Shown: one piece after another, positions 1 to 5,705 of the stretch
How positions within the stretch are numbered: the stretch's first letter is position 1
Layout: each line of letters begins with the position of its first letter
DNA from: Desulfobacteraceae bacterium
Lineage (GTDB): Bacteria; Desulfobacterota; Desulfobacteria; Desulfobacterales; Desulfosalsimonadaceae
Reading direction: 5' to 3'
Assembly (NCBI GenBank): GCA_021162325.1
Contig: JAGGYV010000174.1
Coordinates: 1 to 6,753 of the forward strand
Length of the DNA: 6,753 bases
Notes under the pieces: model-generated
Seen by the model: the letters and a program-made list of their open reading frames with translations, nothing else
Databases searched by the model: none
Told to the model about the DNA's origin: nothing
Translations under genes and position numbers: made by a program

Positions 1-78
1 ACCTTGTGGCAAGACCTGATAGTGGTTGCTTCGTTACTTATAGTTCAGTTGGTCGCTGCCTTGAGCTTTGGACTATAA
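1..78 (+). CDS. possible C-terminal tail of a membrane protein (5' end outside window)
   Basis: One plus-strand frame is open from the first base to a TAA at 76-78 and encodes 25 residues. They are mostly hydrophobic (a run such as IVVASLLIVQLVAALSFGL) and would fit the last transmembrane helix of an integral membrane protein whose body lies before the window. There is no other evidence: 25 open codons can occur by chance and the flanking DNA is clearly decayed sequence. No family is recognised. The call rests only on the open frame and hydrophobicity, so it is weak. Confidence 0.25.
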   Translation, partial: TLWQDLIVVASLLIVQLVAALSFGL

Positions 79-139
79 ACCATGCAAAATGGGGGTCTGA
101 AAATGATGGAATTCTGGGGACATGATACATAATTAATTA
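79..139. other. non-coding mobile-element-like debris
   Basis: No gene is seen here. The stretch contains GGGGACATGA at 116-125, a 10-mer that occurs again at 823-832 on the other side of the antitoxin locus. Sequences of the style TCTGGGGACATGATAC are, from memory, common near REP-associated (Y1-type) transposase genes in Desulfobacterota. That attribution is recollection, not something proven here, and no transposase is present in the window. Confidence 0.3.
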
Positions 140-253
140 TTATGGTTCCCGTTGACCGTTAGAATGAGTGCATCGCGTTAAAAATGCGGAGCTGAGGACA
201 TCTTCATTATCAAGCCCGATCGTTTTTCCATGTAAATCGTTTATCCATTCCAC
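140..253 (-). pseudogene. truncated PIN-domain toxin (VapC-like), only the N-terminus left
   Basis: A minus-strand frame starts with GTG at 253-251, inside the last codons of the antitoxin gene and overlapping its stop, as is common in toxin-antitoxin pairs. A purine-rich stretch (GAGGAAAG) lies just upstream of the GTG. The first 15 residues read MEWINDLHGKTIGLD. The KTIGLD part resembles the first beta strand of a PIN-domain ribonuclease, ending in the first metal-binding Asp. After this (about position 209) the frame continues with unrelated residues and stops at 140-142 after 37 codons, whereas PIN toxins are usually about 130-150 residues. Three of the four acidic active-site residues would be missing, so the product cannot be an active nuclease. 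I infer that a deletion or insertion replaced the rest of the toxin gene. The family assignment rests on a short match plus position, so it is moderate. Confidence 0.5.
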
Positions 254-462
254 GAAGATCTTTCCTCATCAATATATGCTTTTACATTAAGGCCTTTCCA
301 AATATCCTTGCCTTTTCCTTTTAGCTCCAAAATGCTGCGGGGTTTGGCTTTGCTTGTCTTTTTTCGAATCAGCGTTGCCATTTCTTCTAAAAGACGAAGC
401 TGGTCTGATAAATTTAATGTTTTTATCTCGGATATAACTTGATTGTAGGTCGCCTCAGGCAT
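241..462 (-). CDS. VapB-like antitoxin, probably orphaned
   Basis: This is a complete 73-residue gene. The ATG at 462 has a GGGAG ribosome binding site 7 nt upstream. The N-terminal half (about residues 1-35) is helical and leucine-rich (LNLSDQLRLLEEMATLIRKK), the kind of segment expected to dimerise or bind DNA. The C-terminal half contains SILELKGKGKDIW and ends YIDEERSSWNG, a pattern I recognise from small antitoxins encoded directly before PIN-domain toxins, where the C-terminus wraps the toxin. Its expected role is to neutralise the partner toxin and to repress its own promoter. The toxin reading frame that overlaps its 3' end survives for only about 15 codons, so this antitoxin appears to have lost its partner. 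It may still act against a related toxin elsewhere, or it may be a relic. The gene itself shows no damage. Confidence 0.75.
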   Translation of the reverse strand: MPEATYNQVISEIKTLNLSDQLRLLEEMATLIRKKTSKAKPRSILELKGKGKDIWKGLNVKAYIDEERSSWNG

Positions 463-725
463 GATCGGTCTCCCATTTTAAATATGTTCATGTTTTTCTG
501 TTAAAAGGTTGAGGTTTGACGTAAATCATTTAATTTTGAATGATATTACCATCCACAGACTCGAAATACAACTTTTTTGCATGATAGTTCCGCGAGTTCA
601 GAATGCGGGGCAAAGCGACATCCGGTCAATGTCGGGCGTTCGATGTTCGACGTTTATTTTTTTATAAATGCATCCTGCAAGACCGAAATCTGACAACAGA
701 AAATTGACTTCTGATACCTTGATTC

Positions 726-756
726 GCCGGATTACGCGCTCACGCGCTAATCCGGC
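726..756. repeat. REP-like palindrome
   Basis: The arms GCCGGATTA-CGCG and CGCG-CTAATCCGGC fold into a 13-bp hairpin with a single bulged base and a 4-nt loop (CTCA). It is followed by CTACAA, so the right side reads ATCCGGCCTACAA, very like the classic enterobacterial REP/BIME unit. Such units are dispersed copies spread by RAYT transposases and can act in mRNA stabilisation or as weak terminators. Only one copy is in the window, so its repeat nature is inferred from resemblance. Confidence 0.6.
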
Positions 757-815
757 CTACAATCCGGTACCTCACTTAGAAAAAGCAGGTAAAGGGGTCG
801 CCCATTAAAGGGCGC

Positions 816-845
816 GAAATCGGGGGACATGAAATCGGGGGATAT
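816..845 (+). repeat. tandem 15-bp direct repeat
   Basis: GAAATCGGGGGACAT (816-830) is followed directly by GAAATCGGGGGATAT (831-845), differing at one base. The core GGGGACATGA is shared with 116-125. The two sites bracket the antitoxin and toxin remnant, which suggests related mobile-element ends or debris on both sides. Confidence 0.6.
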
Positions 846-962
846 TATACCTGTTTTGATATCAATTGTATTAAAATTTTGTTGAACAGTAAGTATTTGT
901 GTCAAGTGGTGAAATAAAAAAAGAGGTCAAAATCGGTCAGATCAAATATGAACGAATACAAA

Positions 963-2030
963 TTATGAATTCTCTGACTGCTCCGGGGCTTTTGCCGGAA
1001 TATAAACCTGGGCTTTTCCTGAAACCGCTTTCATGGCAATCTCCTGAACCTTGCCGTAGGCGTTATCCATTTGCCCGGAAAGTGTTTCAAGTTGTTTTTG
1101 CTGGGCAGCAGCCAGCTTTTCAAGGGCCTGAATCTTAGTGGTCAGGACATTTTTTTCACCTTCAAAGCCCTTCACTATAATTTCTTCATTTTTCTTTGCG
1201 TCATGGCTAATTTTTTCAGTGGTTTCCGCAACCGCCTGAAGAATTTGTTTTTCGATTTCCGCCGGGAAGGTGTCCACCTTGTTCTGGAGTGCATCCATAT
1301 ATTTTTCACGCTCGGTTACTGTATTTTCCCTATATTGGAGCTCATTTTTCCGTTGAGCGGTTTCCTTATCAAACGCTTCTTTTTGTTCTTGTAGCTGCTT
1401 GTTCAAATTTTCTATTTCATCATTTAATTGTTGTTTTTTGATTTCCTTGTCACGGTTAAATTCGTATTCGAATTCTTCTTTTTCACGCTTTCTGGTTTTA
1501 TCAACCTCAGCTTTCTGCTCTTTTTGCTGCTGCGCGTATTGCTGTTTTTCTTTTTCCCAATTAATTTTTGTGTTTAGAATTTCATCTTCAATCTCATTTT
1601 TTTGCTGTTCCATGTCGGACTCGAATTCAAGCCTTTTTTGTTTCTGGGCTTCTAACAGCGCAGCCAGGGAATGGGCTGATTTTTCGATTTCATAAATATC
1701 TTTCAATTCGCTGTTTCGGATTTCGACAGCTTGTTTTATTTCATTATACCGTTCTTTTTCTTTTTCAATCTTTGTCGCCATGTCGGCCAGAAAACGGCCG
1801 ATTTCATCCTTTAAATCATAAACACGCCGGGTGACATCGTTTGATTCGGTCGCTTTTTCAACGGCTGCTATCACTTTTTCTTCTTTTTTAGTCTGTTGGG
1901 CCTGCTCCGGTTTGAGTGCCATTTCTGACTGCTTTTCTATTTTTTCCCTTAATGACGCATAGGCTTGCAGCATTTCTTTTTTGGTATTTGACATGGAAAT
2001 ATCCGGCGACTCTGTTGCTATTGATGCCAT
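963..2030 (-). CDS. long coiled-coil protein of unknown function (355 aa)
   Basis: The chosen start is the ATG at 2030, because an almost ideal AGGAGG lies 6 nt upstream. The same frame is open 40 codons further up (to 2150), but that extension has no good ribosome site and overlaps the likely promoter. The 355-residue product is nearly all charged heptad-type helix. A polar N-terminus (1-65) is followed by long Lys/Glu/Gln-rich coiled coil (about 70-250) with the segment IYEIEKSAHSLAALLEAQKQ at 112-131. A Pro-containing break at 254-257 (TFPA) precedes a second helical part (258-335) with FEGEKNVLTTKIQALEK, and the short tail is disordered. It has no signal peptide, no transmembrane segment, no Cys and a single Trp (158). 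From memory, the IYEIEKSA and GKVQEIAMKA-type motifs recur in an uncharacterised family of Desulfobacterota and some other phyla. I infer a cytoplasmic structural or scaffolding role. It is separated from larB by 253 bp and is probably transcribed alone. Confidence 0.85.
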   Translation of the reverse strand: MASIATESPDISMSNTKKEMLQAYASLREKIEKQSEMALKPEQAQQTKKEEKVIAAVEKATESNDVTRRVYDLKDEIGRFLADMATKIEKEKERYNEIKQAVEIRNSELKDIYEIEKSAHSLAALLEAQKQKRLEFESDMEQQKNEIEDEILNTKINWEKEKQQYAQQQKEQKAEVDKTRKREKEEFEYEFNRDKEIKKQQLNDEIENLNKQLQEQKEAFDKETAQRKNELQYRENTVTEREKYMDALQNKVDTFPAEIEKQILQAVAETTEKISHDAKKNEEIIVKGFEGEKNVLTTKIQALEKLAAAQQKQLETLSGQMDNAYGKVQEIAMKAVSGKAQVYIPAKAPEQSENS

Positions 2031-2059
2031 TTTGATCCTCCTGTATTGTAAGCGGGTTA

Positions 2060-2086
2060 ATAATATTTTTATTTTATTTTTTTCAA
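2060..2086 (-). promoter_or_regulatory. possible sigma70-like promoter of the coiled-coil gene
   Basis: On the minus strand TTGAAA (2086-2081) and TATTAT (2065-2060) resemble -35 and -10 boxes, but the spacer is only 15 nt. TATTAA, one register on (2062-2057), gives an 18-nt spacer with a poorer box. The transcript would start near 2053, about 23 nt before the ATG. The region is AT-rich, so chance matches are likely. Confidence 0.3.
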
Positions 2087-2253
2087 GTAGGCGGCCATCA
2101 TCAATATTTTCAAAGCAGTTTACACTGTTATCAACCGGTTCAATACACAATGCCGGTTTGATGGTATCGCATCGAGTGTTAAGTGTTTACAGGGTGTTGT
2201 AGATGCGAGGTGTAAGGTCCATAGACGATTTTTCTGTATTTCAAGTGTGCTAC

Positions 2254-2277
2254 AATAAAACAGATGCGGTATTCTGT
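2254..2277 (-). terminator. weak possible terminator after larB
   Basis: Seven nt after the larB stop the minus strand reads ACAGA, an 8-nt loop, TCTGT, then TTTATT. The 5-bp AU-rich stem is weak, so this is only a candidate for the end of the guaA-larB transcript. Confidence 0.25.
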
Positions 2278-2283
2278 GAATGC

Positions 2284-3033
2284 TTATATATGATTGATTA
2301 TGGACGCCATATACCCTGCGCCAAAGCCGTTGTCGATGTTGACCACTGCAATGTTTGAGCTACAGCTATTCAGCATTGAAAACAGGGCGGTAATACCGCC
2401 GAAACTTGTGCCATAACCGACACTGGTCGGAACGGCGATAACCGGTCGATCCACTAAGCCAGCCACAACACTGGGCAGCGCACCTTCCATCCCGGCGACC
2501 ACAATGAGTACGGTTGCGGCTTCAATTTTTTCTTTGTGTCTGAATAACCGGTGAATTCCAGCCACTCCCACATCATAGATGGCTTCAGCCGGGTTTCCCA
2601 TGGCCTTGGCGGTTAAATAGGCTTCTTCGGCTACCGGGATATCAGAGGTCCCGGCGGAAATGACCAGGATGTTTCCTTTTCCGGTCACCGGGATGCTACC
2701 TTCTGCAAGACATATCATTTTCGCATCTTTGTGATATTCTGCCTTGGGAAATTTTGAGATGACGGTATCCGCTTTTTCTTTTTCAATCCGTGTGACCAAA
2801 ATGATTTTTTCCCATTGAATCATCCGTTCCATAATGCCGATGATCTGATCGGTGGTTTTGTTCTGGCCAAAAATAACTTCAGGGAATCCTTTTCGCAGAG
2901 AGCGGTGATGGTCGATATGGGCGTATCCGATATCTTCGACCGACAGGTGCTTTAACGACGCCAGTGCATCATCGATAGACGTTCTGCCGGTTGATACCGA
3001 GGCCAGGATTGATTTTAATGTGTCTGAATTCAT
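2284..3033 (-). CDS. larB: nickel-pincer cofactor biosynthesis protein LarB
   Basis: LarB carboxylates the pyridinium ring of nicotinic acid adenine dinucleotide with CO2 and cleaves off AMP, giving pyridinium-3,5-biscarboxylate mononucleotide. This is the first step toward the nickel-pincer cofactor of lactate racemase and related LarA enzymes. The 249-residue length is normal for the family. Hallmarks in order are RSLRKGFPEVIFGQNKT (44-60), AGTSDIPVAEEA (127-138), GVAGIHRL (156-163), VAGMEGALPSVVAGLV (179-194), VIAVPTSVGYG (198-208) and LNSCSSNIAVVNIDNGFGAG (221-240). Cys224 matches the family cysteine that forms a covalent adduct with the substrate ring. The C-terminal part has the PurE-like fold. 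The ATG at 3033 lies 9 nt after the stop of the upstream gene with no strong ribosome site, so translational coupling is likely. larC, larE and larA are not in the window. Confidence 0.96.
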   Translation of the reverse strand: MNSDTLKSILASVSTGRTSIDDALASLKHLSVEDIGYAHIDHHRSLRKGFPEVIFGQNKTTDQIIGIMERMIQWEKIILVTRIEKEKADTVISKFPKAEYHKDAKMICLAEGSIPVTGKGNILVISAGTSDIPVAEEAYLTAKAMGNPAEAIYDVGVAGIHRLFRHKEKIEAATVLIVVAGMEGALPSVVAGLVDRPVIAVPTSVGYGTSFGGITALFSMLNSCSSNIAVVNIDNGFGAGYMASIINHI

Positions 3034-3042
3034 TTAAGCGCT

Positions 3043-3861
3043 TTATTGTTCAATTTCCTGTTCAATAATCTCACCCGGCTTGGGAACCGATATGTTATCT
3101 GATGGTGATTTTGTTGGTTTTGATTTTTCTGAAGAAGGAATATTTGAGTGGCCCAGTTTTTTTTCCAAATCTTTAATGTGCTGGTGAAGCATTGCAATTT
3201 CACTAAATAGCGTTTCAGAGGCATGGGCCATGTTCTGCTGATTGAATTCTCTTTCTTTTTTCAGTTCCTGGTCAAAATAAACCTGGTCAATATGAATGGC
3301 ATCAAGTGTACTGATTTCTTTTTTATTATTGAGTACGCCGGTTTGTATTTTATTCAGGGTCACCGTTGTTTGTTTTGTCTCGTCAGCAATGCCGGAGAGT
3401 TGTTCATTGAATTTTCTAATTGATTCTTGTAAAGGCACAAGGCTCTCCTGCATGTCTTTAATCGCAGTTGCCATGTCTTTTTTATCCAGTTTACCCGTTT
3501 GGACGGCGAAAATCGACGAATTTATTTTTTTCAGTTGCGTATTCAAATCTGAAAATAGGGCCTGCGAGGATTCCTGTTGGTCTGAAAATTGCTGTGAGAG
3601 CTCAAATAATTTATTATTGAATTCATCGGACAGGTTGGCAATGCCGGCAGATCCTCGGGTATTGATGGCCTGAATCTTAGTGTTTAAGTTATAGTAAAGA
3701 AAAACAAAAATACCGCCCAAAAGAATGAACACAAATAAAACAAACAAGATCGATGCTTTGGCCGATGGCTTTGTTTGTTTGTCGAATGCTATGGTAGTGT
3801 CGAGGACATCATCCGGATCGCCGGCGTGTAAGTCGATTTTGAATTCTCTGTTTTTATCCAT
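3043..3861 (-). CDS. membrane-anchored coiled-coil protein of unknown function (272 aa)
   Basis: The product has a short acidic cytoplasmic N-terminus (1-35) and one strong transmembrane helix at about 37-58 (ASILFVLFVFILLGGIFVFLYY). A long Gln/Ser/Lys-rich helical, probably coiled-coil domain follows (about 60-238), then a Ser/Pro/Lys-rich tail ending in acidic EIIEQEIEQ. The topology is most likely N-in with the coiled coil in the periplasm; lysines before the helix (K31, K35) support this. It has no Cys and no enzymatic motif. The ATG at 3861 is 9 nt after the guaA stop and the larB start is 9 nt after its own stop, so it is the middle gene of a three-gene operon. Upstream of the start only a distant GGGA is seen, which suggests coupling to guaA translation. 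I do not recognise the family. The architecture superficially resembles membrane-tethered scaffold or cell-envelope proteins, but no function is claimed. Confidence 0.85.
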   Translation of the reverse strand: MDKNREFKIDLHAGDPDDVLDTTIAFDKQTKPSAKASILFVLFVFILLGGIFVFLYYNLNTKIQAINTRGSAGIANLSDEFNNKLFELSQQFSDQQESSQALFSDLNTQLKKINSSIFAVQTGKLDKKDMATAIKDMQESLVPLQESIRKFNEQLSGIADETKQTTVTLNKIQTGVLNNKKEISTLDAIHIDQVYFDQELKKEREFNQQNMAHASETLFSEIAMLHQHIKDLEKKLGHSNIPSSEKSKPTKSPSDNISVPKPGEIIEQEIEQ

Positions 3862-3870
3862 ATATAATGT

Positions 3871-5400
3871 TTATTCCCATTCAATGGTGCTTGGCGGTTT
3901 AGAGCTGATATCGTAGGCCACCCGATTCACCCCATTGACTTCATTGATGATCCGGTTTGAAATTTTCGCCAGCAGTTTATGGGGAAGCCTTGCCCAGTCA
4001 GCTGTCATGGCATCCTTGCTGGTGACGGCTCTGAGGGTGACAATATTTTCATAAGTCCGTTTGTCTCCCATGACCCCGACACTTTTAATCGGAAGAAGAA
4101 CGGCAAATGATTGCCATAATTTTTTATAATACCCGTTGGCTTTGATTTCTTGAATCAGGATATCATCAACTTTTCGTAACACGGTCAGTCGTTTTCGGGT
4201 AATTTCGCCGATAATCCGAATCCCTAAACCCGGACCGGGAAACGGTTGACGCCAGATCAGTTCTTCGGGCATTCCCAGTGTCTTTCCCAGCGCCCGGACT
4301 TCATCTTTAAAAAGATATTTTAAAGGCTCAATAAGCTTTAATTTCATTTTTTTGGGGAGCCCTCCCACATTATGGTGAGATTTAATAATGGAAGTGGGCC
4401 CGCCGAAAGCGGATTGAGATTCGATGATGTCCGGATAAAGAGTGCCCTGTGCCAGGAAATCAGCGCCCTGGATTTTTTTTGCTTCCGCGTCAAAAATATC
4501 CATGAATATTTTACCGATGATTTTACGTTTCTTTTCCGGGTCGGTCACCCCGTTAAGGGCGTCTAAGAAAAACTTGGCTGCATTGACAAATCGAATGTTG
4601 ATGTTTAAATGCTGCTTTAAAATAATTTTTAATTTTGCCGCTTCATTCAATCTTAGCAAACCGTTATCAACAAAGATACAGGTCAGGTGTTTGCCGATGG
4701 CCTGGTGAATCAGTACAGCAGTGACGGATGAGTCCACCCCGCCGCTTAAGCCGAGGATGACCTTTTTATCCCCCACGGTTTTTTTTATTTGCTGGATTGA
4801 TTCCTTGGCAAAGGCTTTCATATTCCAGTTGCGTTTGCAGTCGCAGGCATTAAATAGAAAATTGCGGAGCATCTGCTTGCCTTTGGGGGTATGTTCTACT
4901 TCCGGATGAAATTGAAGGCCGTACAGGTTTTTTTTTATATTTTCTGCTGCCGCAACGGGCGTATTATCAGTTGAAGCCGTGACGGAGAATCCTTTGGGCA
5001 GTTTGGTGATGGAATCACCATGACTCATCCAGCAAGTGGTTGATTGGTCAATTTTTTCAAAAAGGCTTTTCGATTTTTTGATATTCAACCCGGCAAACCC
5101 GTATTCGCGTTTGGTGGTTTTTTCCACCGTTCCGCCTAACGCGTCGATCATAAACTGCATGCCGTAACAAATGCCCAGTATCGGAATCCCCAAATCAAAT
5201 ATGGCGGTGTCAATTTTGGGACTTTTTTTTTCATATATACTGGATGGCCCCCCTGAGAGGATAATGCCGTCCGGGTTCAGTGATTGAATGGTTTCAATAT
5301 CAACAGTGGGCGGTTCAATCTGACAGAAGACCCGATTCTCCCTGATGCGGCGCGCGATTAACTGGTTATACTGGGAACCGAAATCAATAACGACGATCAT
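3871..5400 (-). CDS. guaA: GMP synthase (glutamine-hydrolysing)
   Basis: GuaA converts XMP, ATP and glutamine to GMP, the last step of de novo guanine nucleotide synthesis, in the cytoplasm. The 509 residues form the usual two-domain enzyme plus dimerisation domain. In the class I glutamine amidotransferase (about 1-190) the triad is Cys78 (GICYG), His165 and Glu167 (FHPEVE). The ATP pyrophosphatase domain has the P-loop-like SGGVDSS (219-225), then QGTLYPDIIES (318-328) and IKSHHNVGGLP (339-349). The C-terminal domain begins near RQPFPGPGLGIRI (384-396) and ends with the canonical KPPSTIEWE (501-509). All catalytic residues are present and the length is slightly under the typical 510-525. 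The ATG at 5400 has AAAGGA with 6 nt spacing. It is the first gene of the operon and lies divergent from the TrpF-like gene. guaB, its frequent partner, is not adjacent. Confidence 0.99.
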   Translation of the reverse strand: MIVVIDFGSQYNQLIARRIRENRVFCQIEPPTVDIETIQSLNPDGIILSGGPSSIYEKKSPKIDTAIFDLGIPILGICYGMQFMIDALGGTVEKTTKREYGFAGLNIKKSKSLFEKIDQSTTCWMSHGDSITKLPKGFSVTASTDNTPVAAAENIKKNLYGLQFHPEVEHTPKGKQMLRNFLFNACDCKRNWNMKAFAKESIQQIKKTVGDKKVILGLSGGVDSSVTAVLIHQAIGKHLTCIFVDNGLLRLNEAAKLKIILKQHLNINIRFVNAAKFFLDALNGVTDPEKKRKIIGKIFMDIFDAEAKKIQGADFLAQGTLYPDIIESQSAFGGPTSIIKSHHNVGGLPKKMKLKLIEPLKYLFKDEVRALGKTLGMPEELIWRQPFPGPGLGIRIIGEITRKRLTVLRKVDDILIQEIKANGYYKKLWQSFAVLLPIKSVGVMGDKRTYENIVTLRAVTSKDAMTADWARLPHKLLAKISNRIINEVNGVNRVAYDISSKPPSTIEWE

Positions 5401-5485
5401 ATTTGTCCTTTATGGTTTTTATGGCTTTTTTATTCAATGAAATGATTTATTAACTATTTTGGTGACTGCTCAGGCAGATAGGCCG

Positions 5486-5576
5486 TAGGCTGAAGGTAAA
5501 TAGGGCAGGTGAAATAAGTTGTTTTTTAAAAAATAATTTATTCAGACAGCCCTTTAGCCTAACCCCCTTCAGCCTA
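5486..5576 (-). repeat. 91-bp imperfect palindrome in the guaA leader
   Basis: TAGGCTGAAGG (5486-5496) and CCTTCAGCCTA (5566-5576) are an 11-bp perfect inverted repeat. Inside it are further matching arms: TAAATAGGGC (5497-5506) against GCCCTTTA (5549-5556), GAAATAA (5511-5517) against TTTATTC (5537-5543), and a near-symmetric AT core (TTGTTTTTTAAAAAATAA). The whole can fold into one long, bulged hairpin in DNA or in the guaA leader RNA. It also carries the direct repeat AGCCTAACC (5556-5564, 5571-5579). It may be a small dispersed palindromic element or an RNA structure affecting guaA expression. No purine-riboswitch core was recognised. Confidence 0.6.
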
Positions 5577-5642
5577 ACCAACCTGAGTAGATACCTATTT
5601 TGGGTGATTAGATCCTGCTAAACCGTTTGATAAAATAAAATT

Positions 5643-5671
5643 AATATGTTAAAGCAAGCCGCAAAAGTCAA
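5643..5671 (-). promoter_or_regulatory. sigma70-like promoter of guaA
   Basis: On the minus strand TTGACT (5671-5666), a 17-nt spacer and CATATT (5648-5643) make a fair sigma70-type promoter, with 5/6 matches in the -35 box and 4/6 in the -10. Transcription would start near 5636, leaving a leader of about 235 nt before the guaA ATG. An inverted repeat AAATT-TCG-AATTT (5675-5687) lies just upstream of the -35 box and could be a regulator site. Confidence 0.5.
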
Positions 5672-5705
5672 CTCAAATTTCGAATTTAGATTGTTTTAGA
5701 ATAAA

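Larger units (their letters stand above)
463..962. other. 500-bp gene-free region with repeat debris
   Basis: I see no credible gene here on either strand. The antitoxin promoter should lie at its left end. It also contains an inverted repeat ATCATT/AATGAT (525-530 and 539-544) that could be an operator, short heptad-like repeats (CGTTCGA, TGTTCGA) at 637-650, the REP-like hairpin at 726-756 and the tandem repeat at 816-845. The plus-strand open frame starting at 899 runs into the antisense of the coiled-coil gene and is not supported. Confidence 0.6.
2031..2283. other. 253-bp intergenic region between larB and the coiled-coil gene
   Basis: No gene is seen. It holds the ribosome site and probable promoter of the coiled-coil gene at its left end and a weak possible terminator for larB at its right end. 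A 7-bp perfect inverted repeat, TCGCATC (2167-2173) and GATGCGA (2202-2208), has a 28-nt spacer rich in GTGTT; no function can be assigned. Confidence 0.5.

Noticed and set aside
899..1138. Plus-strand open frame of 79 codons
   Set aside because: Most of it is antisense to the coiled-coil gene, it has no ribosome site and its protein has no recognisable features.
2031..2150. 40-codon N-terminal extension of the coiled-coil gene
   Set aside because: The frame is open, but the internal ATG at 2030 has AGGAGG at ideal spacing, and the extension lacks a ribosome site, contains Cys-bearing non-coiled sequence unlike the rest, and covers the likely promoter.
1071..2202. Several Phe/Ser/Cys-rich plus-strand frames over the coiled-coil gene
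   Set aside because: These are antisense shadows of Lys/Glu-rich codons (AAA/GAA read as TTT/TTC).
2167..2208. 7-bp inverted repeat in the larB/coiled-coil gap as a terminator or operator
   Set aside because: The 28-nt spacer and lack of a following T-run make a terminator unlikely, and the symmetry alone is weak.
3030..3673. Open frames on both strands overlapping the membrane coiled-coil gene
   Set aside because: They are alternative-frame or antisense shadows of a well-supported operon gene.
4372..4909. Plus-strand open frames inside guaA
   Set aside because: They are antisense to an unambiguous GMP synthase and have no start signals.
5401..5640. Purine (guanine) riboswitch in the guaA leader
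   Set aside because: The leader was read on the minus strand for the conserved three-way-junction core and its two loops; nothing resembling it was found, only the long palindrome.
5627..5705. Promoter for the TrpF-like gene (TTGATA at 5627, TAGAAT at 5697)
   Set aside because: TTGATA has no good -10 at normal spacing, and TAGAAT has no -35 and would start transcription after the ATG.
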